A stretch of DNA of 64,000 nucleotides from Lotus japonicus (lineage: Eukaryota; Streptophyta; Magnoliopsida; Fabales; Fabaceae). The stretch covers positions 374,501 to 438,500 of the forward strand of contig NC_080042.1 of NCBI RefSeq assembly GCF_012489685.1, in the 5' to 3' direction. Positions 33,247-43,620 of the stretch are shown in pieces (positions within the stretch are counted from its first letter, which is position 1; each line of letters starts with the position of its first letter). The position numbers and the translations under genes were made by a program. The notes beneath the pieces were generated by a model. It was not told where the DNA came from and did no database searches. It was given only the letters and a program-made list of their open reading frames with translations.

Positions 33247-36061
33247 ATGGTGAGACAAACCAGAAACGAAGCAACCAGGTTCCCTCACATGGTAGTGGGT
33301 CAAGCTACAGGCCAATTGGGTCCTGAAGCTCCTGCTCAAGGTCAAGGTCAAGAGCAGACAATTCCGATTGCAGAACGGGGCTGTGCCGTTCATTGTGTGT
33401 ACGCTCCTGAAGAACTCCAAGTTCTTGCAGAATGGAGATTCGACCTCGACAATCTTGCTGCAAATGGGTATGACTTGTGTCCTGAAGTTCAAGCTCAGGG
33501 GTGGGAAAATTACTTCAACAGGCTTCGAGGACCGGTGTACGACAAGTTGGTCAAAGAATTCTAGAAACACGCTGACTGCGATGACACTCAAGTGGTCTCC
33601 CACATTGCTGGTAGGAGGATCATAATTACTGAGAAGTCATTCGTGAACTTGCTGGGTGCAGAGACTGCACATGGGTATCGATTCCAACTCACTGAATCGA
33701 AGCTGAAACCCAAAACGAAGGATGAGACCAACAAGGCCCTGTACACCACATACAAACCGGGCAAGACTGATTACAAGGTGCTGGATCTTCATCCCAAGCT
33801 CATAATCTGGCACAAGATCTTGCTGCACTGTATCAACCAGAGGCCAAAGGGCAGTTCCCCAGATTACATCAACTTCAGCCAGAAGGCGATGTTGTTTTTC
33901 ATCCAAGACAAGCAGAAGATCTGCCTTCCCTACTTCCTGTTCTCTTACTTGAAGGAGTGTATCAAGAAGTCCAGAACTACTGCCTCCATCAAGTCAGCAA
34001 TCAAATATATCCCTTTTGGGAGATTGCTATCAGATCTCTTCATTGAGAGCAACCTGGTGCAAGATATGGTCAATGCTGGATGCATAGAGGATCTGACCAC
34101 CATTGTCAGTGATGTCTTCACTGCAAATTCTCTGAAGAAGATGGGTTTGGTCCAGAAGAAAATTGTCCCAGCTCATGAAGATACATCTGCTGAAATCAGA
34201 CAGAGAAGGGTGCCTCTGACCAACTATCCTCTGTGGACACAGGCTGACAACCCAGAGGCTATTAGGTGCTATGTTGAAGACCTAAGGGCACAAGGGCTGG
34301 AAATCGATCTGGATAAATTTTTCAGAAGACTGCCTCCTGCTCCAGAGTTTGACTCTCCTCCCAAGAGGAAAGTTCAGAGGAAGATGGTCTTAGAAGAATC
34401 TTCTGAGGAATCTGAAGTTCCTCTGACAAAGAGAAAGGCTGATAAGAGGAAGCATGCTGAAACCACTTTGACTGATGATGCTGGTACTGCTGGTCCTGCT
34501 CCTCCCAAGAAGAAGAAGAAACAAGTTAGAATTGTGGTGAAGCCCACAAGTGTGGAACCGGCTGCTCAAGTGGTCAGAAGGATTGAGACTCCTGTCAGAG
34601 TGACTCGGTCTTCAATGCGTTCATCAAGTAAGTCTGCTTCTGATACTGATTTAGATTCATTTGATGCACTCCCAATCTCTGCTCTGCTGAAACACTCTTC
34701 CAATCCACTCACTCCTATCCAGAGTCCCAACCAGCCACACAAACCACTTCACCACCCAATTCCCCAAGGTCCTCATTCTTCCAACCTTCTCCAAATGAAG
34801 CACCTCTTTGGGATATGCTTCAAAACCAACCTACTGGACCCTCTGATCCAATCTCACCCATTACCATCCAATATAACCCATTAACTTCTGAACCCATCAT
34901 TCCTGAACCCAGAACTTCTGATCACTCTGCCCCTAGAGCATCAGAACGTCTGGCAGCCAAAACCACTGATACAGACTCCTCCACTGCCTATACTCCTGTA
35001 TCATTCCCGACCAATGTTGCTGACTCCTCCCCCTCCAATAACTCTGAGTCACAACGTAAATTCATGGAGGTCAGAAAAGAAAAAGTTTCTGCCATCCCAG
35101 AGTATTATCTGACATGTCCATGCCCTAGGAGATATCCTGGACCTAGACCTGAACGTCTAGTAGACCCAGATGAACCTATCTTGGCTAACCCCCTACATGA
35201 GGCAGATCCTTTAGCTCAACAAGCTCAACCTGACCCTATCCAACCTGAACCAATTCAACCAGAACTAGAATAATCTGTGTCTAACCACTCCTCGGTTAGA
35301 TCACCACATCCTCTGGTTGAAACCTCTGAACCTCACCCTGAAGCCTCTGAACAACAAGTTCAAAACTTTAACATTGGCTCTCCTCAAGGTGTTTTTGAGG
35401 CACATAGTAGCAATCACCAACCTCTCCAGAACCAAACCTCTCCATAGTTCCCTACACCTATCTCAGACCCACCTCTCTCTCTGAGTGCATCAATGTGTTT
35501 AATCGAGAAGCTTCTTTGATGCTCCGCAACGTGCAAGGTCACACTGACCTGAGTGAGGATCCTGACTCTGTTGCTGAGGAATGGGATAATCTGAGTACTT
35601 GGTTAGTAGCTCAGGTTCCTGCTATGATGGGTCATCTTATTGCTGAAAGGGATCAGAGGATAGTAGCTGCTAAGCAGAGGTTTGCGAGAAGGGTAGCTCT
35701 TCATGAACAACAACAAAGACATAAGCTTCTTGAAGCCATTGAAGAGGCCAGAAGAAAGCAAGAACAGGCAGAGGAAGCTGCACGTCAAGCAGCAGCTCAA
35801 GCTGAACAAGCACGCTTAGAGGCAGAGAGACTTGAAGCTGAAGCACTTAGATGCCAAGCACTTGCACCAGTGGTTTTTACTCCTGATGCTTCTGCTTCCA
35901 TTCCAGCTCCTCAAGCTGCTCAGAATGTTCCTTCCAGCTCTACACAGTCAAGCTCGTTCAGACTCGACATCATGGAACAACGTCTTAATACTCATGAGTC
36001 TATGCTAGTGGACATGAAGAAAATGATGATGGAACTTCTGCGTCGAACTGATAAACTCTAG
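33247..36061 (+). pseudogene. env-like / coiled-coil ORF of copia-2, degenerate
   Basis: ATG at 33,247 (MVRQTRN) opens a frame that is related over its first ~250 codons to the copia-1 env-like ORF. It contains GWENYFNRLRGPVYDKL, VVSHIAGRRIIITEKSF and LPYFLFSYLKEC. Defects are TAG at 33,562-33,564 (copia-1 has Trp here), a probable 1-nt deletion near 34,715-34,720, TAA at 35,271-35,273, TAG at 35,445-35,447, and a frame change before 35,495. The middle is basic then Pro/Ser/Thr-rich. The C-terminal ~190 codons are Ala/Glu/Gln-rich coiled coil (QEQAEEAARQAAAQAEQ). No membrane segment is evident. The role is unknown; the position is that of the SIRE1 env-like ORF. Confidence 0.72.
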
Positions 36062-36175
36062 TTTTAGGACCTCTTCGTTTTTCTCTTCTAACTTTATTTT
36101 ATTTTGTTAACTTCTGTTTATTTTCTTTAAGTTACTTCAGTTATTTTGCTTTGTTCGTGTGTGATTATCTATCAT

Positions 36176-36222
<47 letters not shown>

Positions 36223-36303
36223 GACATTGTGCTTGCAAAATGTTTTTCTCTTATTAATAATTGTTAAGCTTTTACATTATACATTTTTTTTCTTTCATAA
36301 AAT
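36062..36303. repeat. 3' spacer of copia-2 with (AT)n microsatellite
   Basis: A run of about 21 AT units at 36,178-36,219 lies between the end of the env-like ORF and the 3' end of the antisense ORF. No coding potential. Confidence 0.8.
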
Positions 36304-36696
36304 CTAGAATGGAGGATCTTTCCTCATTCTTCTGCACTCTTGGCGCTGCTCGAACCTTTCCCTCTCCAGCCGATCCAGTGAATACTGGATGTTGTTGAGA
36401 CTGATGCCTAGCTCATTCTTCTCCAGAATCTCTTCTGTTATCTTGAGCTTCTCTTCTATGGTTTCCTTTTCTTCCAGCAGCCTCAGCTCTAGCTGGCTGA
36501 GCTCTTGAACCTCTTCCACGAAGGCAAGAAATTCCTTCAAGTCGTTCCTCAGCTCTGGACGGAGGTCCTCCTCAAGTAGTGTCCTCGTAAGCTCTAGAAT
36601 GGTTTTTGTACCCTCTGGATGCCTTATATTAAGGAACAAGTCCTCCTCAAAGGCCTTCCTTCTCAGCTCTTCTAGTGCACTCATGTATGATGCCAT
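36304..36696 (-). CDS. Antisense accessory coiled-coil ORF of copia-2
   Basis: Uninterrupted 130-codon ORF on the strand opposite to the element's genes, between the env-like ORF and the polypurine tracts. The product is 30-40% Glu/Leu/Arg with clear heptads (QELSQLELRLLEEKETIEEK), predicting a nearly full-length coiled coil. No signal peptide or membrane segment. A TATA box (CTATATATAA on the minus strand) sits ~55 nt before the ATG. The intact frame contrasts with the decayed env-like ORF beside it. copia-1 has a coiled-coil ORF of similar length in the same interval but on the sense strand. The family is not recognised, and low-complexity coiled coils can be open by chance on one strand, so function is an inference. 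Confidence 0.6.
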   Translation of the reverse strand: MASYMSALEELRRKAFEEDLFLNIRHPEGTKTILELTRTLLEEDLRPELRNDLKEFLAFVEEVQELSQLELRLLEEKETIEEKLKITEEILEKNELGISLNNIQYSLDRLERERFEQRQECRRMRKDPPF

Positions 36697-36750
36697 ATTT
36701 CTTTCTATGGTATTGTTCGAGTTGTGAAGCTTACCCTATTCTCCTTTGCT

Positions 36751-36760
36751 TTATATATAG
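36751..36760 (-). promoter_or_regulatory. TATA box of the antisense accessory ORF
   Basis: Minus strand CTATATATAA, about 55-64 nt upstream of the ATG at 36,696. This would give a 5' leader of ~30 nt. Confidence 0.5.
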
Positions 36761-36949
36761 GCTTCACTTTCTCTCTGAAAGTTAATGCTCTTACAGTTTC
36801 TCGAGGTTAAGTTCTTGGTAACTGACACTTCTCTTTACTTCCTTGGCCGGTGGTAAACGTTCCTCTCCTGCATTAACTACTCTCTTTAATTCGCCTAACT
36901 CTGATTCATGCATCGTTTTAATTTCTTTTGAAACTTAGACCTTCTCTAA

Positions 36950-37499
36950 GGGGGAGTACCTTGTACTTCAAACTAAGTTTTTCACACCCCAGGCTTTTTG
37001 CTTATGACAAAAAGGGGGAGTACAACCTAGTTTTTGATGTGTAAGCTGTGTTAGTGTGATTTATTTTTCTTTTGGAGAATTTAAGAGTTCCACCTTTATG
37101 ACCATAGATGTGTCACTGGGCAAATACAAGGAATACATTTCACTTCTTCTGAAGTGATTTTAGTTTGACTCTGATACCCAAGACTCTGATACCTTGTCCG
37201 TTGACTCTGAATACTTATGCGCTCTGATTACTCTATTTATCTATGTCATAAGTTTTTCACTCTGAACTCTTATATTATTTAGCTCAGAATCTAGACTTTA
37301 CTAACGTTTTCATCAAGTATTAGATTCAGGGGGAGCTAAGCTCAGAATCAAGCAGTGACTTGAATTCAGAATGAGCAATAAACTATTCGCATCAGAATAA
37401 GTCTTATTCTTTATCCCTAAACTCTGAGTGAATTCAGTTTATTGTTTAAGAATTGTTCATCAAAAATATTAGTTTTGTCATCATCAAAAAGGGGGAGAT
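36950..37499 (+). promoter_or_regulatory. Multiple polypurine tracts of copia-2
   Basis: Four G-rich tracts of the AGGGGGAG type: about 36,949-36,956, 37,010-37,020, 37,329-37,336 and the LTR-adjacent AAAAAGGGGGAGA at about 37,485-37,497. The last primes plus-strand synthesis. The repeated array is a Sirevirus hallmark. Confidence 0.78.
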
Positions 37500-38710
37500 T
37501 GTAAGATCAAGTTTTGATCTAGTAGTACAACTCTATGTTTTGATGATTACAAGTTAACCTTTTGATATGAACAATTGTGGTACTCTAACGTGTTTTTCTG
37601 AGTGTGCTATTTACAGGCTCTGAACTCTATCTCATCTCACACAAATCAGAAGCACTGTGCTTAAAGAGTGTCCCAAGCAACGCTTTCGCATTCTCCATGT
37701 TCACTCTGAACAGTGGAAAAGCTTCAGAAGATCTGAAGCATATCAAGCTCTGATAAGGACTCAGTTCACTAGAAGTTCTGATGACCCAGAAGATCTGAAA
37801 ACCAAAAGACTCTGAAGGCTCAGAAGGTCTGATGGTGTAGAAGACTCTGATGATCCAGACTCTGAAGAGTGAAGACTCTGAAGTCCAGAAGCAAGATGAC
37901 TCTGAAGACTGTGTACTTCCCTCTGAGTTCAGAATCAGAAGATACAACGGTCAGAGGATCTGTGCTTCCCTCTGACTCTGATCAATCAGCTTCACAAGTT
38001 CCAACATGAAGCTTTCCCTTGATCAGAAGTCTACTAGGTTTAAGGTCATGTCATTATCAAAGTACAAAAGCAAAGTGTACTATCCTGACGACCTACCTAA
38101 CATCCTCAGCCAACAACAGAAGCTGGAATTTCCAGAACAGCCCTCCAACGGTAGCATTTCCCATGCAACGTTCAACCCTAATCCTTGGAGTATAAATAGA
38201 GGCTGAAGGTTGAAAGAAGAGGCTAGAAGCATTCACCTACGCGCAAGAGATATTCAAATCCTTCTAAGCTTTCTTTCATCTTGAATTTCATTGTGTTTAC
38301 TACAAGCTTTTTAGAAGCACTTTCTTTGTAAACAAGAACTTCTTATACAGTTGTATAGTTTGCCTTTAGGAGATCAAGGTTGATCGGATCCTAGAGAAGA
38401 CTAAGAGAGTGAATCTTAGTGTGAGCTAAGTCAGTGTATTGTTAGTCTCTTGTAGGTTTCAAGTGCAGTTGTAACACATACCTGATTAGTGGATTACCTT
38501 CATTCTAAGAAGGAAGAAATCACCTTAACGAGTGGACTGGATTAGCTTGAGTGATTTATCAAGTGAACCAGGATAAAATCCTTGTGTGATTTTCTATCTC
38601 CTATCTTTAGCACTTAGTTCTCGAAAAGATTTGTTAAAATCTTTAAGGTGGAAGTTTTATATTGAAAACGTTATTCAAACCCCCCCTTTCTACCGTTTTT
38701 CATACCTTCA
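37500..38710 (+). repeat. copia-2 3' LTR
   Basis: 1,211 bp, same length as the 5' LTR, with about 12 single-base differences and no indel that I can see. TATA box at 38,191-38,198. Confidence 0.94.
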
Positions 38711-39104
38711 CATGACCCTTCCCCGGTATGTCGCCCGATGACCCACAAGATAGATCACCCAAGCGGTGGGGTATGTCAGTCAACCAGCTCAAACCTGATC
38801 CCCCCCAAGGGAGAGACCGTCGAAACCCAATCCCCCGTCGCCGTCTGGCAGCAGGCCGACCGCCCAAACACAAACATGAAACCAAAGCCAAGGCGCTAGG
38901 GTCAACTCACGGAATAAAATAGATATACACTCAACATGTGATATGGGGTATAGATATATATGTTGTTACATAAACATATAGATAATCCTAGCATTTTATG
39001 GCTCTAACAATGCTTCAATAAATCAAACAGCACACAATCCCAGTCAGAATGAATGTATGCATGAAATGCAATCATGATCCCAATTTGTGACGCGTTCCCG
39101 TTCG

Positions 39105-39312
39105 CCACAAGTGAAGCATTCCCGTTCTTCACTATGGATGAACCATTCCCGTTATTCATCCTGGATGAACCATTCCCGTTATTCATCCTTGGTGAACCAT
39201 TCCCGTTATTCACCGTATGATGAACCATTCCCGTTATTCATCATTAATACACTGGTGAACCATTCCCGTTATTCACCAAAAGATGCACAGGTGAACCATT
39301 CCCGTTATTCAC
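39105..39312. repeat. Minisatellite in solo LTR B: GAACCATTCCCGTTATTCA
   Basis: About eight head-to-tail copies of a GAACCATTCCCGTTATTCA-type unit, spaced 24-40 bp. It makes a spurious open frame on both strands. Confidence 0.88.
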
Positions 39313-39394
39313 CCGATTGATGCAATATGGTTAGCCAAACATCGAAACGTCCTCACCACACAAGCGTTTAGCTCAAACCCAATCTCAAAACAAC

Positions 39395-39625
39395 CCAAGA
39401 GTTAGTGTCGGTCAATACAACACAACTCGGAGTAAGTGTCGGTCAATACAACACAACTCCCACCACAATAGAACCCAAGGGTTTAGTGTCGGTCAATACA
39501 ACACAACCCCAACAACAAGGGTACACAAGGGTCTAGTGTCGGTCAATACAACACAGCCCAAACAACAAGGGTACACAAGGGTCTAGTGTCGGTCAATACA
39601 ACACAACCCCAACAACAAGAGTACG
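39395..39625. repeat. Minisatellite in solo LTR B: GTGTCGGTCAATACAACACA
   Basis: Five copies of GTGTCGGTCAATACAACACA followed by variable AACAACAAGGGTACACAAGG-type spacers. The last three units are about 50 bp apart. Confidence 0.88.
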
Positions 39626-41772
39626 TAAAGTACTCGGTGACTTTCAATCATCACCGTAGCTCACCATAGTGGCTTTCCCCAATACCAAAACCCACAACAA
39701 AGGTAGACTTTTCCCCGTCTTTCGTAAATATTTTCCCCTTTAGTTTTCCTATGCTTAAACGTTAATAAAAATTGTTTCGATTCGAATTAGTCAAATTATG
39801 AGTTTATTTCTCAAAGTCTAAGTTTCCAAGTCTTTATTTTTCAAAACTCTATTCATTCTAAGTTTTCAAAGATCAACCACCCAAAATACATTTCCCGGGG
39901 AAAGTCTAAGATTTCCAACGAATACCAGCAAAGGGCTAAGTCTCAAACCCCACATTTGGACTTGCCTAGGGTTGTTCATCCAACCCGAAACACCAACTTT
40001 AACCAGTTCAGAGGTTCCCCACTCCGAAATCGCGTCAAAACGCACAATCCAACAATATCACAACATCACAAGTTATGGAAAAGCATCATAACATCAACTC
40101 ATCATCATAATCAACATCAGATAAAACATAAGTCGACTTTATCAACGCCTATCATGCAATCATAGCTAATATGTAAGTTGCCCTAACCTCGAGCTGTTCC
40201 TGTCTCGTGATCAAAGGTTCCTTCACTCAAATGCTCTGAAGATCCCAAAGTTCCGTCAACTGAACCTCGGAGAAAAACAAAGCAGAATCCAAACAAAATC
40301 GATTAGTTCGATCAAAATAAAACTCATAAGCGATAGACAAAGCATTAAAGCTTCAGAATACAACAATCGGATGCGAAAAGACAAGTTTTCGAAAACGAAA
40401 AACTCCCCCCCCCCTTAGGAATGGCTCTCGGCCATAAAGGAAAAAGGGCTCCGGCTCTTTTTCTTCGATCAAATCTGTTTACAAGGTAGTTTTAGGGTAA
40501 AACTAAGGCAAAGAAACTGTCGGAACAATTTTCGGACAATCGGATCAAAATACGGCCGTTCAGGGGCGTTTTGGTCCAAAATAAAAGCTCAAAACCTCAA
40601 AGTTATCAGTTCGGAAAAAAAATTTGACAGCAATGATCCTAACGACATCCGTGACAACAAATCCTAAAGGTACGAAGTCAGATTACGACTTTTCGACAAT
40701 AAAGTTTCGAAATGTGCGCAAAAATGGTTTTGAATCAGTTTTTCAGATCCTGGACAACTGGATCCATAACGGCGATTACTGAAGGTTTTAGGCTCTTGGG
40801 CACGTAGGGAAGATAACCCAAGCAAGAAATCAGGAAAAACTGACAGTTTTACAAAAAGCTCAAAACTTAGAGCACAGAAACGACTACAGAAAAGCCGTAG
40901 AAACGATGATCAGAGGTAAGAATCAAGCTAGTTACCTCGATACCTTGAAGTAGGGACGAACTGCGCGAAGATCGGTCGAGTTTTCGCGAAAATATTTTCT
41001 CCCCCAAGCTCCCTCAAACTCGCGGCCTTGAATGGTGTGGAATGGAGATATTTTAATTTTTCGAGCTATTTATAGGCAGGCGAAATCGCGGGAAAATTTA
41101 AATTTCGCAATTCCGATTTTTGCAGCACGTTCACCGAAGAATTCTAAGAGAGATTCTGGCGTCAGCACGTTCACCGAAGAACTCAAAACAAATCTCAGAC
41201 ATTTGGGAAAAACGAGATCTAAAATCCCAAAAGCGGTGTAAGTTAATCTGTCCCGAAAAACTACTTTTTGCTGTGATGGTCAGATGACAAAACTTTGTTC
41301 TGGAGAAAGATTGAAAACGTCGAAACAAATCTGGCGACGCGGAGGGAAACTTCGTTAGAAGTCCCGAATAGAAAAAGTCTTCATCCATCGCTCGAATCTA
41401 GGGTTTCGAAGCAAAGAAATTAGCGTCGTCGGACTTCCGAAAAGTGAATACTATCGTGCGTACAGTCCAGGGTTCCGAAATGAAACGCTGGTCGAAGGAA
41501 AAATAAAGAGAACCTTTAAATTTTCCAAGAATTCGAAATCTCACTTAAAACGTTACTCTAAAGGCGAAATTAGCCTAATCTGGACACGCTCGCCATAAGG
41601 CAGGTGTGCAGACGACTCGCACTAATTCCTACAGCGACTACGCAACATTCCTCAAGCAATTCCTGAACTTTCTCCTTCATTAATCTTTCTCAAACAACAA
41701 ACTCCTGTCACGCTTACACTGATTCTACGCGTGAGTCGGAAATTAACTTGCTCTGAAAATCCAGGTCTTACA
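39626..41772. other. Remainder of solo LTR B
   Basis: Unique noncoding sequence of the LTR. A ~20-bp word GCACGTTCACCGAAGAA is repeated at about 41,127 and 41,165. No gene. Confidence 0.6.
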
Positions 41773-41777
41773 TGTAG

Positions 41778-42628
41778 GACTTAAAGTTTGTTCGAATTGG
41801 ATTGAGAGATTAAGAAGTTGATTGGTGTGATAGTGATCGAGTTAGAGAAAGAAAGTTTTAGCATAAGTTGAATACATGAGAGTTTTGATATGGATTTCAG
41901 AGAAATGTGCTTGGACTACTAAGTGAGATTTACTAAGCTGGATTAAAACCTTAGGGGTTAAGATTATCCTGGAGAGTTGAGAGACAAGTATGAATAAGAG
42001 ATTTAATGGTTTTAGTTGTGATGATAGCAGTTGAACCTTTGAAGATTAAAATCTAGGGAGCGGAAGTTGGGCTAAGTCCCTTGAGGCACAGTATCTGGTT
42101 AGACCATGAAGGGAATGAGTTATGAGTTATGTAGAGATTTTAGACTTAAAAATAAGATATAATTTGACTTGTGGATAAGTGAAAGATTGATTTAAGGTCT
42201 GAATGAGGATAGTTCCGAAACAAGAGATGACATATGGATTGTTAGGTATTAAGATGACGATTAGCTTATAAACGATTGATCAATTGGATTTGGATTTGGC
42301 GCCTAGTGCCCTAGTACGAGCGTGATATCTAGGTCTATCTGCAGATGATTGCTAGATATCTAACGGTTGTCGCTTACCAAAGATTGAGGTTGGAATAGAC
42401 GCTCCAAGTGGGACACGCCTGACCACATCGAGACTTTGTGTCAGAATTGGTATTATCTCATTTTGTGAATGGTTGTGATTTATGTGTGTGATATGATTTG
42501 GTGTGTTGAATGCTCATTATTGAGTCATAGGGGCGAGGAAGAACACTGACCGAGTCAATGTCTTCCTAACGTTTTTGTGGTGTTTTGTGTGACTGTGTTA
42601 CACTCTATTTTTTTTTCCTTACTTAGCA
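41778..42628. other. 3' internal region of the gypsy element, noncoding
   Basis: Heavily diverged sequence with stops in all frames. Presumed remnant of the region between pol and the 3' LTR. Confidence 0.5.
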
Positions 42629-43060
42629 AAGATGGTGGATGGAACCATCGGCTAAGAAAGGATGGCGGATGGAGCCAGTGAACGGAGTGTGTCGATCAAG
42701 ATGGTGGATGGAACCATTAAGATCGATGAGATGGCGGATGGAGCCAGTGAACGGAGTGCGTCGATCAAGATGGTGGATGGAACCATCACGGTCGATGAGA
42801 TGGGGGAAGGAACCATCGGTGAATCAGGAATGGTGGATGGAACCATTGGACAGACCGAGATGGTGGATGGAACCATCAAGAAAGACGAGATTGGTGGATG
42901 GAACCATCAAGAAAGACGAGATTGGTGGATGGAACCAACGATCGTATATGGTGGATGGAACCATAGATCGGACAAACCAGATGGTGGATGGAACTGTCGA
43001 ATGGACTAGGTGGTGGATGGAACTACTGAACGAGTGAATTGGTGGATGGAACCTTTGAGC
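42629..43060. repeat. GGTGGATGGAACCAT minisatellite in the gypsy element
   Basis: About 15 copies of GATGGTGGATGGAACCAT at irregular 20-40-bp spacing. Open frames in two plus frames (for example repeated WMEPS) and on the minus strand are by-products of the repeat. Confidence 0.9.
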
Positions 43061-43602
43061 TCGGTGTCCGAAAAGTTTGTTTTCCCGTGTCTGAGCTGTT
43101 GATGTTGCATCCGGATCACCTGGGCGGGACGCCGACCAACGTGTACCAGCATGAGCATAACACCTGTTTGACTTAAACTTTTGTTGTTTTGTGTGACTGC
43201 AGTGAGGCAGTTTGGGTCGTGTTCTAACGGAAGAGTTCCGTGAGGTTCTACGACGGGTGTCTAGGTTATAGACAGTGAAATGAGAGTGACTTGAACATCC
43301 TTACCAAATATTTTTCCTGATTGCCATCTTTTGGATATTGAGCCTGATCAACTTGATATTGGAAAATGGTGATCGGAATGATAGTTGGTGTTGGACTATG
43401 AAAGGAACGTTAAGGAGAGACGGATTCCCTTTGTGAGAATGATGTGGAACTAGACCATTAGAGATGTCACGTGAAGACCAGAAAGATGAGACTAAGGACA
43501 ATAACCTATGCGTCGAGACGACTGGGAAATTTGTAGGGAATATCAGAGTGCGCAATGGAAGCGTGGTATGTCTTCCTATAGTAGTTTCGAGGACGAAACT
43601 AT

Positions 43603-43620
43603 TTTTAAGGAGGGTGGTAT
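43603..43620 (+). promoter_or_regulatory. gypsy polypurine tract
   Basis: AAGGAGGGTGGTAT immediately before the 3' LTR, preceded by TTTCGAGGACGAAACT, a common terminus of Tekay-type internal regions. Confidence 0.75.

Larger units (their letters stand above)
26630..38710 (+). mobile_element. copia-2: Sirevirus-lineage Ty1-copia retrotransposon
   Basis: 12,081 bp, plus strand: LTR, PBS, gag, pol in the +1 frame, env-like ORF, an antisense coiled-coil ORF, polypurine tracts, LTR. The TSD CATGA is exact (26,625-26,629 and 38,711-38,715). LTRs are each 1,211 bp with about 12 differences by eye (~1%). gag is open throughout and pol has a single TAG. It is the youngest and innermost layer of the nest, and its LTRs are more alike than those of the gypsy element that surrounds it. 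Confidence 0.94.
26062..41772 (-). mobile_element. Solo LTR B (gypsy-type), about 3.6 kb net, split by copia-2
   Basis: Starts TGTAACACCCCG and ends GGTCTTACA, with TGTAG on both sides (26,057-26,061 and 41,773-41,777). It is made of 26,062-26,629 plus 38,716-41,772, with no coding region and no second LTR, hence a solo LTR. Read on the minus strand it begins TGTAAGACC and ends with GAAATCGGGGTGTTACA, matching the start and end of the gypsy LTR (TGTAAGACC... and GAAATTGGGGCGTTACA). It therefore belongs to a related family inserted in the opposite orientation. It carries two minisatellites. Confidence 0.87.

Noticed and set aside
39087..39320. CRISPR-like array of regularly spaced repeats
   Set aside because: Units are variable in spacing, have no unique spacers, lie in a plant LTR and lack any cas genes. 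It is a minisatellite.
42639..43037. WMEPS-repeat protein
   Set aside because: Open frames exist in several phases and on both strands because of the minisatellite. No start context or conservation supports a protein.
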